Shown here: positions 42,020 through 53,530 of the stretch, piece by piece | Position numbering within the stretch: position 1 is the stretch's first letter | Layout: every line of letters begins with the position of its first letter | Assembly (NCBI GenBank): GCA_963513935.1 | Contig: OY740765.1 | Location: 145,021,618-145,085,617 of the forward strand | Length of the DNA stretch: 64,000 nt | Direction of reading: 5' to 3' | From: Aphrophora alni | Lineage: Eukaryota > Arthropoda > Insecta > Hemiptera > Aphrophoridae | Translations under genes and position numbers: made by a program | Notes under the pieces: model-generated | The model's input: the letters and a program-made list of their open reading frames with translations, nothing else | Databases searched by the model: none | Told to the model about the DNA's origin: nothing

Positions 42020-44578
42020 CTATAACAAGAATACAAATATAATTCACTGTTACACTTTAGTTATGTAATCTGTGTTTTTATAATATACAGAGATGTTCAT
42101 ATATAGGTGACAGTTAAAACAAATAATTTTATACAAGTCAAAATTGTTTTTAAAAAAGTGGAAAAAATAGATTCCTACTTGAGAAAGCTATATACAAAAA
42201 ATAAAATAATGCCTCTGCTCTCATTGTACATGTATGCAATTATTTGTTATAATAAATATTGATAATTTTATATATAACACAAATATCCATGCATATAGTA
42301 TGACAAATAAGAATAACATATTTTTTAAAATTAAATTTGTTATAATATTGTTAGTTATTGTGAAGTATTGATAGGTATTGTAATTATATATAACCACAAA
42401 ATTGTATAGTAACAACTGTAGTAATGTTGTGTTAATGTTGATATGTATTGTAATAAAAAATAAATAAAAACTGAACCAATAAATTATTCTGATTCTTTTA
42501 AGTGTTATTATTATAATAAACTAGTTACAAGACCCTCACTAGCTCTCTTATAGTGAATATGGGTTTGGCAATTCTAATATGCCCCACCTGGATATACATT
42601 CTTCTTCATCTAGTCCAGGATTAGATCCCTTTGTTTCATCTTTCCTATCAGGTCTCTCTTGACCAACTCTTATTCTCTTCTGACCCTGATGGTATTAGAG
42701 TATTCGAGGACTAGGCATATCTATTTTATTCTCTCTTTTTTTTTTAAAGCAAATGATAACCGTGAGATTTTCGCCAATAAGCAACAAAGGAAAAAAAGAT
42801 TATTAGGACTAGTTATTAGTTGTACAAGATATACTAAGTATGCAGATGCTCAAATTGTTGCCATTGTATTGATCTAGCCTTTCTTGGCCACTTTTGCACA
42901 CATGTTGGCAGAGTTCTTTATTTTGTCATTCTCAGTAAGTACATCACTGATATTCTGTTTCATAACATTCATGAATATTGCTTGTGAGAGAAGACTTTAT
43001 CCTTGACAAACTCTCAGAAAAAGAATATCATAAGTGTCAAGTGAAGTGATTGTGTAGGCCATTCAATTGGACCCCAACATATACAATTCACTTTTCACAA
43101 AACTCTAGTACCAGTAACTAGCATCATAAAGAAATAGTACATAAAATAAAAGAACATCATCAGGACAAATAACATGAATGGCAAGATTTGAATCTCTCTC
43201 TAAACAGACAGCACTACACTTACCATGGGCTTTATTTCAGTAGAAGAGGAAAATATCATGTTTGCAATGAGCTGAGGAATATAATAAATTTCCAGAAAAT
43301 TGGTGAACTGGAGCTGTCGGCTGAAAACATTTCAAGTCTTCCCATACTAAGTACTTCATATTTAAATGATATGAACTCTAAAAACTATCGAAGTGATCTA
43401 TCCCCGCTGGGGAGACACCTACACTCAACTTCACCTGCACCAACACAGGGGACGCCAATACAGAACCATTCAGCTTGCTGATTGGACCCTGAACCACCTG
43501 CCGCATAGCAGCTTGTTCAGCCCATACACGTCTTCACTCATTGCGAACACCTTTGCACTTGACTCCTGCCATTCTACCACCGAAATTGTCACATCTCCGA
43601 GTCACCCTGTGGCTTCCCATAAAGGAAATTAAACGGAGAAATCGGGGCAACAGCAACATCTTGCTCCCCCTCTGCATCACCTCCTGAATAGGAAATTATA
43701 GGTGCTTTGGAGCCGGAGGTAATAGTGGGTGGACTCAACCTCGTAGATGCACAAGACTAACCAAAAGTGGAAGATCGCCTGCCGTAAAGCTTGGAGGCAG
43801 TTCAGAACTAAGCGTACCGCTGCTGAGATAGCTTACTCATTCCTGGCCCTGGTATTTACACCTATCTGTCCTGTGCATATCCCTAACCCCACCCCTGGCG
43901 ATCCTAGATTGCCATTTTATATGGTGCTCTAGGATTTAGACCAACTGGCTCTTTTCAGAGTAAACAAAAAGGTCTATATCGTGCTGTAATCTCACTTCAA
44001 CATTCCTTGCACCAAATCACCTCGACCCTCCCGGGTCAATCTACGTACCCGCACCTCCGGGAGGAGACGTTTCGCCTTTAAACAAGAAATATATCCATTA
44101 AACTATGGATAAATTTCGGATGATAAAACTTGAAACCGATGTCACGGTAGCCTATGCAAAGACCTCTAAATATTGATTTTACTTGTAATTCATTTGGGCT
44201 ATTCATAAAAACTTCAGTGAATAATGATGGATTTTCCTCAGTGTTAGAGTGACTGGTCAACCACATAAATTTTTGTGGTGTATAGAACCTGTTATCTTAA
44301 ATTTATCACAGATTTAGTAAATGGTTTGTCTTGATGTTGGAAATCCGACATATAATGTAATTATATATCCAACTATATTCCATAAAATCAGTTATGAATA
44401 ACATAAGTGCTATGATGGTAATCATCAATTGTTTCTTCTTGTTTTATCTACAATTCTGTACATTAACACTATTTCTGATGCCATTGAACATAGGAACTCA
44501 AAATACCATGCTATTTCTTATTAGGCTGAGAAATAAAAAAATATTAACAAATACAGGATATTTAACTATTTTTCTTAC
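42020..44578. other. Intron-like sequence between two Fn3 exons
   Basis: About 2.6 kb of mainly AT-rich sequence. A GC-richer block at about 43390-44060 has overlapping plus-strand frames (for example YPRWGDTYTQLHLHQHRGRQ) and resembles a fragment of an unidentified retroelement. A segment at 42640-42870 also looks like old repeat. Neither is identified. Confidence 0.45.
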
Positions 44579-44723
44579 CATAGGGGTTTTTAGCTATAAT
44601 AGGTTCTTCGGTTTCCAAAGGATCTGATTCATCTTCATTATTCACAGTTTTAACTCTGATTTTGTATTCCTTTTTTGATGTCAACCCTTCGATTTTGAAT
44701 TCGCCTGGAGATTTTGGTCCAGT
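44579..44723 (-). CDS. bt: Fibronectin III exon of projectin/twitchin-type protein
   Basis: The acceptor GTTTGTAG precedes 44723 and the donor ATG|GTAAGAAA follows 44579. The 145-nt exon is open: TGPKSPGEFKIEGLTSKKEY, then KIRVKTVNNEDESDPLETEE and PIIAKNPY. This is the second half of a fibronectin III domain (the EYxxRVxxxN signature) followed by the linker into the next Fn3 domain. It ends in phase 1 and joins to the exon at 42019 to give NPY-DEPGRPGKP, exactly as in this protein family. No lesion is visible. Confidence 0.85.
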
Positions 44724-45462
44724 CTACAAACATTATTAACACAAAATGTAATTGATTCAGATGTATTTATCAGTAGCCGTAACAAATTAATTATATTGTT
44801 ATTAAATATGAAAAATTGCATGCAAAGACACAGGTAACTGCTAGTTTAGTATAAAAGTTAATTTACAATAATAGTGGAAAGAGATTCAGTAATTAAATCA
44901 GATTGTTAATAGTAAAACTTCTATTTAAATTTGTAAATAGGTTTTGATTTTAAGGCCAGAATTTTACAAAATATTTTTAATATATTAAATGATGTTTTAC
45001 CAACGTACATTCTGTTTTGTAATTTTATCATGATGAACTATGAAGGGAAGTCAGTTGTTAATATTAATATGATAGTGATATTTTAAATTGTACTGCGAAG
45101 TAGTGATTGTGAAGGTATTGTGCATTTGTTTGTGTCGTGCGATATCCATAATTGATGTGTCGAGTTCCATAATTGTTACGATGTAGGCATAATGTCACAA
45201 AAACGTAAAGTTGATAGTGAGTGCAGAGTTTTTCAGTCTAAATGGGAAATTGCATATTTTTTCATAAAATGGAAAGGTAAACCACTGTGTTTGATTTGCA
45301 ATCAAACAGTTGCTGTTTGTAAGGAGTTTAACTTGAAGAGACACTACGATATGAATCATAAATCAAAATTAGATTGTTACACTAAAAAAATAAGAATTGA
45401 CACATTGTCATCTTTAAAATATAAACTTCAAGGTCAACAATCGATGTTTACTAAAGCTAATA

Positions 45463-46763
45463 CAGTAGAACCTCTGTTAACCGGCCTATATCGTAGTGTA
45501 CTGCAGTAGCGGCCGATGGTTAAGGGTAATGGGAGGGCTCTATTTATTTTATACACGTAAGGGAAGGCATGTTATCATTCACTTAACATTCACAATCACA
45601 AAGGGTTAAACTTAAAAACATAAACAAACAACTTGTGTGAGTGACGAGACACTATTTAGAACAGTTGCGCCAACTTATTTTGCCCATCGAAAACAAGGTT
45701 TTTAGTAATGCGGAACATCTAATTTATGGTGGCTTCACTGACTGATGTCTGCGCGCGCAGCTTCGGACTCTGCCCTAGAAGCCCATTACACGCTGTGTAA
45801 ATGACGTCACGGCACCCTCAGCTCTGTCTGCTGCTTGCCCCATATGACTAAATGCAATGAAACTGGGACGCTCTGGCCACCGTCCGAACTCCAGAATACA
45901 TTCGTCAAATATTTTATATTGTAAAACTTCCGCTACAAATTATGGTGAAATCCATAGCGGCAATTCATAATTCATTTATCTCCACAGAATTAAATACATA
46001 TAGGTATTTACATTATTAAAATAATAATATCATTGGGGGGGGCGGCGTCCGAGAGTCCTTATGAGTAAGCCGCCACTAGTATGGATGAGAGTTTCAGAAA
46101 ATATATTGTAATTGAAACACCAAAGCGGTGGCGAGCCAAACGACTTTGTCAATAGCGGTATCCCATTGTCGGCGACATAAAAACACCGCGGCACAAAGCA
46201 GCGGCGAGTCAAATGACTTTGCCGATATCGGTATCGCATTGTCGGCGGCACCAAAGCGGCGAGTCAAACGACTTTGACGATAGCGTATCCCATTGTCGGC
46301 AGCATAAAAACACCGCGGCACTGGCACCCGTCGGTATAGAAGACATACACAGACAAAAACGTTTGATGGGCCGCTTTTTTTCCACGAATCAATTTAGTAT
46401 AGCCTACATTATGGAAAATATAAATTTCTTTTCAGTTTTCTTGGAAACGTGTGTTGGTTTCGTTAGAGACGCGGTTAAATGTGTCAAAAGACTTGACAGG
46501 GGGGAATCTGTAAAAAAGCTTTGTAGTGTTTAATTTTTTCATGTTTGATGTATAATATACATAACATAATATATACGATACATTTATGTACAATAAAATG
46601 CGTTGCAATAACATCTTTATTGCATAATTTTTAGTGCTACCTAATTAAATAAGCTTTCTTTGAACGAAAACCGATTTTTCACGGGAGCCTCGAATTAACC
46701 AGTCAAACGGGCAACCGGCCCGGGTGTCAGTCCCGACTAGACCGGTTAAGAAGGGTTCTACTG
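45463..46763 (+). mobile_element. pogo-type MITE (1.3 kb) inserted in the hAT gene
   Basis: CAGTAGAACCTCTGTTAACC at the left and ACCGGTTAAGAAGGGTTCTACTG-type right end (trimmed here: GGTTAAGAAGGGTTCTACTG) are inverted repeats flanked by TA (45461-45462; 46764-46765). The interior is GC-richer than its surroundings, with repeats of GCGGTATC-CATTGTCGGCG blocks (46150-46330) and a decayed HTH coding segment. Confidence 0.85.
46150..46600 (+). repeat. Block shared with the TTAA element at 17.5 kb, with pogo-type HTH remnant
   Basis: Repeats TAGCGGTATCCCATTGTCGG, TAAAAACACCGCGGCA, GGCCGCTTTTTTTCCACGAA and TTTTCTTGGAAACG in the same order as 17659-18170. At 46459-46531 the plus frame reads VRDAVKCVKRLDRGESVKKL, an N-terminal pogo/CENP-B-like helix-turn-helix, ending at a stop. 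This block is the only protein relic of the MITE's parent. Confidence 0.78.
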
Positions 46764-47649
46764 TACTGAGAGCGAAGATGCCTTTAAATCAAGTTTTATT
46801 ATTGCATTAGAAATCGCGAGGAGATCAAAACCTTTCACTGATGGTGATTTTATTAAAGGCTGTATGTTGAAAGTTGCCGATGTTTCATTTCCATTTCAAA
46901 AGTCAATAATTCAAAATATTTCGCTGTCAAGAAACGCTGTTGCTTCAAGAATAAATGATCTACCTCAAAATTTGGTTCTTCAACTGAAAGAGAAAATAAA
47001 CGAATTTCAAACTTTTCACTGGCTGTTGACGAGAGCACCGATACTGTTGATACAGCTCAACTTGCTGTTTTTATACGAGGTATTAACAGTAACTTTGAAA
47101 TAACTGAAGAACTATTAAAGTGCGTTCCATTGACAGGTACTACAACAGCAAATGATATTTATTCTGCAATTGAGCATTTGATAGCAGAATATGAACTCGA
47201 CTGGAATATACTTAGCAACACAACTACGGATGGCGCTCCTGCCATGGCTGGCAACCATTCGGGCGTTGTAACTAAATTAAAACAGAAAACATCAGGGAAT
47301 TTTGTGGGATTTCACTATATAATTCATCAGGAATCATTGGCATCCAAACATTTAAAAATGGACCATGTCATGCAACCTATAATTAATATAGTAAATTTTA
47401 TAAGGAGCAGAGGACTAAATCACTGACAGTTCAGGCAGTTTTTACAAGATGTGGACGAAAACTTTTCTGATGCCCCATATTTTACCGAAGTTTGTTGGCT
47501 CAGTCGAGGAGTAGTTTTAGAAAGATTTTTTGCATTACGTGACCCTATTCAAGCTTTAATGTTAGAAAAAGGCAACCCAATTGATTATGACAATGACTGG
47601 TGGGTTGATTGTACCTTTTGGTAGATATGAATAAACACTTGACTGATCT

Positions 47650-49202
47650 TGTAATAATTCAAAAATTTAGCTGAAGTTACTTATTTATTTGTTATTATCT
47701 TATTAATTTGCTCGACTTTAGGGCGCCAGGTTGCCTTAGCATACCAATTTAGAAAAAAGAATGAATTTAATTATTTATAAAATCTCTGGGGTCGCAGGCT
47801 CTTTTTACAGTGTACTTACAGTGGATTTTGGTTTTAAATGAGAACACTTTGGCTGAAATGTTACAAAGAAAACATTTATTAAATAAAAAACACAATTATT
47901 GCTATACAGTGACATAGACATATCCTGAAAACAAACATGAATATTATTTTCCTGGTTAAAAAATCTTTTATCTGAATTTACTTCTTTAAATTTAAATCAA
48001 AAAGTTAAGTTTTATGAATTTCATACTTTGCATTTTAGTGTTGCAACAACAGAATTTAAATCATTAAAAAAATTAATGTTCTGTGTCTCTAAAGAAGACT
48101 TAAATATGTTTAAAGAAATTAATTATTTTGCATTTATCCTAAACAAAAATATAAAAACAAGCATACATCTAGCAAAATCACACTCTATTCATAATATATA
48201 TCTTTAACATGATAAATTGTTTATGATGTCTATACCACGACATCTGCACATAATAAAAAAAATCCGTTGCGATGAATCCTGATGTCCTGGGATTCCAAAG
48301 AAGGCTTCAAACTGCAGTTCTTCCAGTGCTCAAAGCTCGTCTAGTCTCCATCCTTCCGATATACAATGATACAAAAATCCTTTATAAGGATTTAACAAAC
48401 TGTTCATTATTTTAAATAGTTCTGCCCTATCTAGAAAGTATTAAAACACCGGGACATGATATTTCCCTAAATTGTTCTAAAGAAATAATTTCCATTGACT
48501 CACACGACAGTCTTATTTATTTCAAACGTTCTTTGTCCAATAGGATTAATGTGTAAGAGCAAGAATATATGTTTTTAAAAATGTTTATACACTTAGTTTT
48601 ATCACCAAACACATGTTCAAATTGTCACTTTCATCGGTCTACTAAATTTCTCATAAAAAATACGTCTCATATTAACGTTACATTGTTCATTAAGATTTCA
48701 TAACCTTTTAGAACACCTCCCACCATCTTAAACGTTCCTAATCAACTGTTCAACACATTACCAACTCAATCGCTTCCCTCAGACTTTTCTTAAAAAACAC
48801 AACTTGTCACTCCAAACGCTGGACTTAGACTGCTGTTGCCATGAGGCAAATTCTTACTTCCTTCCTTTTTTAATTGGAAACCGGCTCTAACCTCCTCCAT
48901 AATTTACTTCCGCTGTTCTACACAGTCCAAACACCCCTTTCTCTCTACACATTTTATTAATTATTAATGATAGAAGAAAACACTTGTACCCAATCACACA
49001 ATACTAAAATTACACATCTATACATTTTAATTTATACCTACACTAAACATCGTAATTCATTATGTTGCCTTGAAAATCCATTTTACTTCCCTTTCATAAT
49101 TTGACGAAAGCTACGCTTTATTCACTGGCTTCTCCCACTCTCTGTATTTTTAATCTCGCGCGTTTAATACCTATTACAAACTTGATTTTTCACATTGTCA
49201 CA
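47650..49202. mobile_element. Solo-LTR-like repeat (TG...CA), copy 1, with ATCT duplication
   Basis: The insert starts TGTAATAATTC and ends ATTGTCACA. It is flanked by ATCT at 47646-47649 and 49203-49206. Removing it with one ATCT restores the hAT reading frame (LTDL-NVKLQGK), so the boundaries are certain. The 1,553-bp length, TG...CA ends and lack of coding sequence suggest a solo LTR. The ends are also inverted repeats over the first ~9 bases with partial similarity beyond, so a TIR element is an alternative. A related copy is at 59652-61150. Confidence 0.75.
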
Positions 49203-50004
49203 ATCTGAATGTAAAGTTACAGGGTAAAAATCTGATTGTCACTCAAATGTATTCAAGCCTTTGAAACAAAGTTGAGGCTGTGGGAAAATTAGGTAAAAAA
49301 TCAAACTTTGGATCATTTCCCTCATTTGGCACAGTGAACCAAAAAAATTGGATCAATATTCTCAACTTCTGCAAAATCTGATCACGGAATTCAACAATCG
49401 TTTTGAAGACATCCACAAAATGAATGAAATGGAATTCCCAATTTTCAACAATCCATTCGATTTTGAAGCTTCACAGGCACCAGTTCATTTGCAAATGGAG
49501 TCGATAGATCTTCAATCGGACAGTATTTTGAAAGAAAAATTTAAAGAGGTTAACGCTCTTACATTTTATACACAATATTTCAAGAGTTTGGAAAACTACC
49601 CGGAATTTAAAAAAGCAAGCAGCACGCATCCTGTGCACGTTTGGTAGCACCTATTTATGTGAGCAGATGTTTTCCGTCATGAAAATAAATAAGAAAAAAC
49701 ATCGCACAAGACTTACGAATGAACATCTCCAATCAATTCTTAAAATAATTACAACGAATATGATACCTGACATCAATGAGCTTGTCAAAAACAAGAGAAG
49801 TCAGGTATCTGGATCCTCCAGCTCAAAATAATTACCCTCTTTTATAACTCTGATACGATTTTTAACAACCGTATATTATACTATAAAATTAAATAAATAA
49901 AATGTTATAATAATTTAGTACATTTTTTTTTATTTGAATCTGGCCCGCCTACACATTCTAAATTTAATATATGGCCCTCTGCAAAATTGAGTTTGACACC
50001 TCTG

Positions 50005-50775
50005 ATCTATTGTTATTTTGATTAAATTTGTAAACACAAGACATAATGCGCCCAATCTAATATAAATTGTGTGAAACATATGGGCTTACCGCAACAAGGG
50101 AAGGAAAAAATGAAGCAATGGTATTATGATTTTAAGCAAAGCTGTTTAAATTTCATGATGAAGAGTGGAATGGAAGACAGACTTGTAAAAATTGAGATAA
50201 AATCTTTCATTACAATTGTGAATGATACTGTAGGTTATCGTAACTGAAAATGTTTACAAATGCTCACGAAAACCAGAGATTGAAATCTGCACATATATTT
50301 TCGTGCCGGTTTCATAGAGAGGAAGAGGATTTCATATGTCAATGCTGGGTTTTGATTGCTGAGATAACAAGCTCAATTGATCAAGTGGATAACTGCTGGA
50401 GGTTTTTAAGATATCCAGACATACTTGGTGAGAAAGAGTTTCCGAGGGGATCGGACCTTCATACAAGAATCTGCAAGAGTTACAAGAAGGATGAGCAAAC
50501 TTTATGTGTAAAAGAACTTGTAATTATTCAGTCAGTTTATTTAATAATTAACGTAGAATCAGGTCAATCAGTTACAATAGTTAGTCATTAAGAATTTTTA
50601 GTGATATTAAGATTAAGATATTTGTATGAGTATATCATGAAGATGAGAGAGAGATATAATCAGGAAATAGTAATAGAGAAGGATTAAATGTATAATCGAA
50701 CTGATTTATTTAGTTTAAAGTGAAAAAAACTCAGGCAGAAATCCTAGTAAAATTAATAATCATAACACAAGTCTA
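50005..50775. other. No recognised gene
   Basis: Contains a 113-codon plus-strand open frame (50250-50591, starting MFTNAHENQRLKSAH) without a motif I recognise. It could be remnant transposon sequence upstream of the mariner fragment. I do not call it a gene. Confidence 0.3.
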
Positions 50776-51130
50776 TAGTGAAACACTTTCTAAACTGTGC
50801 CGTGCAATTCAAAATCAATGACAAGGGAATGTTGAGGTCAGGAATTGTTCTCTTTCACAATAATGAATGTCTGCATATGGCTACCACACAATCAAAACAA
50901 TTCAACAATTTTAATGGAAGTTTTTTTTATTGTCCTGATCTCACAACCAGTGACCATCACCTCTTCCTACGTCTAAAGAACTGGTTTATATCTTAACAAT
51001 ACCAAGAAACTGAAGACATAAAAACTCAGGGCAAAACTAGCTGAAATACCAGCTGGCAGAAATTTATACCGAGGATTCGAAAAAGTTTACTTCAAGATAT
51101 CAAAAGTGTTTGTAACGAAATGGTGATGAC
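50776..51130 (+). pseudogene. mariner transposase C-terminal fragment
   Basis: The frame after 50776 reads GMLRSGIVLFHNNECLHMAT, then FYCPDLTTSDHHLFLRLKNW, corresponding to the mariner motif LHDNARPH (catalytic Asp here changed to Asn) and the YSPDLAPSDYHLF motif (third catalytic Asp in SDHHLF kept). After a stop at 50994, RGFEKVYFKISKVFVTK resembles the family's C-terminus. The N-terminal DNA-binding domain and first catalytic Asp are not found. Dead fragment. Confidence 0.8.
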
Positions 51131-51624
51131 ATAGAATTATTGTATGACAATAATGTAAGATTATAATAATGTATTACAATAATGTAATTACAATAATGTA
51201 ATGTGTGTTTAGAATTTTTTTTTTTTTCATTTTCTAATTTGTTCTTTTTATAACTGATTGGCCCTTACATTTGAAATTTACATTGGTTGGGGTTCTGTTC
51301 ATATGATAGTTATGAACCTCAACCAATACTACTCTCAATTGAACATATTAATTTTACTTATTTATTGGTTAAGTATTTTAAAATATTATTAGTAAGTATT
51401 TCTGGAAATGTACTAGATATACCATACCATTTTTTGAATAGTTTGTAAAACTTATCAGTAATGCAGATAGTTATATAAGTATAACAGCACAGTAAATAAG
51501 TTTAAAGATGATTGTTAACTCTTTTTAAATATAAAAATTAATAATTTTAAGGGAACTATGAATTATTCAAAACACATACATGCAAAACAAAATAAGTTTT
51601 CTGAAGTCAATAAAATACAATATA

Positions 51625-51840
51625 CATATATGAGTTGGTGGTTGTTGTGTCTAACATGCTACCAGTTTGGAAGTTCAAAACTAATTCTAATCGAAACGTG
51701 AATTGGTAATGGGTAGTATGGATAGCATGATACCAGTTCGGATGTTCAAAACAAATTCCAATTGATATATAAGTTGGTTGTAGTCAGTAAGGCTGGCATG
51801 CTATTAGTTTAGATGTTTAAAACTATTTCCAATTGGTATT
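51625..51840 (+). repeat. Tandem repeat, 3 units of ~71 bp
   Basis: CATGCTACCAGTTTGGAAGT (51655), CATGATACCAGTTCGGATGT (51727) and CATGCTATTAGTTTAGATGT (51797) start successive units. Non-coding. Confidence 0.8.
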
Positions 51841-51914
51841 GTATAAATAGATGTGCTTTATGAAAATTTAACACCTTATAAAAGAATTACTCAATGATTG
51901 AAAACTAAAATCGA

Positions 51915-52074
51915 CCAGTGGAACCCATCGACAAGTGTCCATATACATTTTTTTCAAAAACATATCCTATGATTTCAGATCCACCATTGTCACCAGGCTT
52001 GTTCCATGTTACAGTAATATGATTTACACGAACTTTTGTGGGCTTCAAAAGTCCACTTGGCCTTGAAGGTTAAT
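51915..52074 (-). pseudogene. bt: Projectin/twitchin Fn3 exon, 5' half, with stop and frameshift
   Basis: After the acceptor CTACTTCTCAG the minus strand reads (D)-stop-PSRPSGLLKPTKVRVNH, then ITVTWNKPGDNGGSEIIGYV, the first half of a fibronectin III domain. The second codon is TAA where the family has Lys or Glu. In the run after FEK an extra A shifts the frame away from the expected M-x-M-x-T-x-RWVP stretch, which is visible in the next frame. It joins in phase with the Ig exon at 52164-52291. Two lesions mark a pseudogene. The matching second half of this domain is not seen between here and 44.7 kb unless the 44,579-44,723 exon is it. Confidence 0.78.
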
Positions 52075-52163
52075 CTGAGAAGTAGAAATTTGTATAATAT
52101 TATACAAGATACATTTGTGAAAACCATTAAAATACATCTGTTTTAAAAATATTTCTTAATTAC

Positions 52164-52291
52164 CTAAAACAACCACTTCAACAATTGACTCACAAGTTCC
52201 TGAACTGTTGGAGAGGGTGAGCAGATATTTACAACTGTCTGCCTGTATGTATTTTTTTTTCTTCTTCCCTCTATATCTATCAATTGTTATT
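52164..52291 (-). CDS. bt: Ig-domain C-terminal exon of projectin/twitchin-type protein
   Basis: The acceptor TTGTATTTCAG and donor TTAG|GTAATTAA bound a 128-nt exon with an open frame: ITIDRYRGKKKKYIQADSCK, then YLLTLSNSSGTCESIVEVVV. The YLLTLSNSSGT(C) stretch is characteristic of twitchin/projectin Ig domains (normally preceded by DSGK). Here D-S-C-K replaces D-S-G-K. It ends in phase 1 and joins to the next exon as L-D. The upstream exon holding the first half of this Ig domain is not visible within the window. Confidence 0.8.
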
Positions 52292-52487
52292 CTGAAATAC
52301 AAGAGAAATAAGTTATTTTTTTTCAATCAACCTACGTTTCATCACAAAATTAAGAAGAAATAACAAAACAATATAGCCTAAATTGTCATATAAAATAATT
52401 TAAAAAACAAACATGTCTCTTACACAAAATGATAAATTGTCTAATAATTAGTACTCTTCACAGTAGGCCTACATATTTTATAGAAGG

Positions 52488-53530
52488 TTACAAAAAGTAT
52501 TTACGATGAAATTCTAATTCAAAACTCAAACAATAATTAGATAGCTATCATTACCTAATGTATTTCATTATATGACGCCATAATCTAGACTGGTTGACTA
52601 CTTTTTTTATAAGACATTAATTACCAATTATAATGTACTACTTACGCTATACCAAGGCGTAACATTGCACTGAATTTATTCTTAGACACAAATTAAACAA
52701 AAGTATCAAACCATAATATACTATACACTAGATATTTTTTAGGCAATCAGCCTAAGTTAACTTGATCTAACCTTCTACATGATGCTTTGTTCATAAAAAC
52801 TAGCTATTAGTCCTTGTTACAAGTATTCACAATATTAAAAATGTTAAAGTAGTTCATGTTACAAAAAGTCTTTACGATGAAATTATAATTCACAACTCAA
52901 ACAATTCAGATAGCTATCATTACCTAATGTGTTTCATTATATTATGACGCCATAATCTACACAGGTTGTCTGCTTTTTTTTATAAGACATTAATTATTAC
53001 CAATTATAATGTACTACTTACGCTATACCAAGGCGTAACATTGCACTGAATTTATTCTTAGACACAAATTAAACAAAAGTATCAAACCATAATATACTAT
53101 ACAATAGATATTTTTTAGGGAATCAGCCTAACTTGATCTAACCGTCTACATGACGCTTTGTTCATAAAAATTAGCTATTAGTCCTTGTTACAAGTATTCA
53201 CAATATTAAATGTTCAAATAGTTCATGTTACAAAAAGTCTTTACGATGAAATTCTAATTCAAAACTCAAACAATTCAGATAGCTATCATTAACTAATGTG
53301 TTTCATTATATGGCGCCATAATCTAGACCGGTTGTCTACTTTTTTTATAAGACATTAATTACCAATTATAATGTACTACTTACGCTATACCAAGGCGTAA
53401 CATTGACCTGAATTTATTCTTAGACACAAATTAAACAAAAGTATCAATCTATAATATACTATAGACTAGATATTTTTTAGGCAATCAGCCTAACTTGATC
53501 TAACCGTCTACATGACGCTTTGTTCTTCTC
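52488..53530 (+). repeat. Tandem repeat, ~3 units of ~370 bp
   Basis: Units start near GTTACAAAAAGTATTTACG (52488), GTTACAAAAAGTCTTTACG (52858) and again at 53228. Each contains TACGCTATACCAAGGCGTAA and GACACAAATTAAACAAAAGT. Identity is high (few substitutions and small indels), so expansion is recent. It lies immediately upstream of the Ig exon on the minus strand. Confidence 0.9.

Larger units (their letters stand above)
45192..49831 (+). pseudogene. BED-finger hAT transposase (ZBED/FAM200-like), interrupted
   Basis: Three blocks make one protein. Block 1 (45192-45460): MSQKRKVDSECRVFQSKWE, then a BED zinc finger with CLIC and the HYDMNH histidines. Block 2 (46766-47649): SEDAFKSSFIIALEIARRSK, FTDGDFIKGCM, then across a frameshift near 47010 TAQLAVFIRGINSNFEIT, TTDGAPAMAGNHSG (about 47222-47263; catalytic-core Asp), a HxxxxxxS block, FSDAPYFTEVCWLSRGVVLE and, after a small frameshift near 47620, LVDMNKHLTDL. 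Block 3 (49207-49831): NVKLQGKNLIVTQMY, LRLWEN, VHLQMESIDLQSDSILKEKF and the hAT dimerisation end TYLCEQMFSVMKINKKKHRT, then a stop at 49829. Such proteins excise hAT elements; vertebrate ZBED5 and FAM200 are domesticated relatives. Multiple lesions and insertions make this copy dead. Confidence 0.85.
45192..50004 (+). mobile_element. hAT transposon remnant, split by a MITE and a solo-LTR-like repeat
   Basis: The right end GAGTTTGACACCTCTG (to 50004), preceded by TATGGCCCTCTGCAAAATT, is the classic hAT terminus (CAG-x-GGTGTCAAACTC in reverse). The matching left terminus is not visible, so the 5' end is lost or diverged. Inside is a BED-finger/hAT transposase gene (45192-49831). A pogo-type MITE occupies 45463-46763 and a TG...CA repeat occupies 47650-49202. 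Without these inserts the element would be about 2 kb. It sits in what would be an intron of the projectin-like gene, on the opposite strand. Confidence 0.82.

Noticed and set aside
47721..47730. GGGCGCCAG as a primer-binding site (TGGCGCCC on the reverse strand) just outside an LTR
   Set aside because: The two repeat copies share sequence on both sides of it when their true ends (TG...CA plus 4-bp duplications) are used, so it is internal to the repeat.
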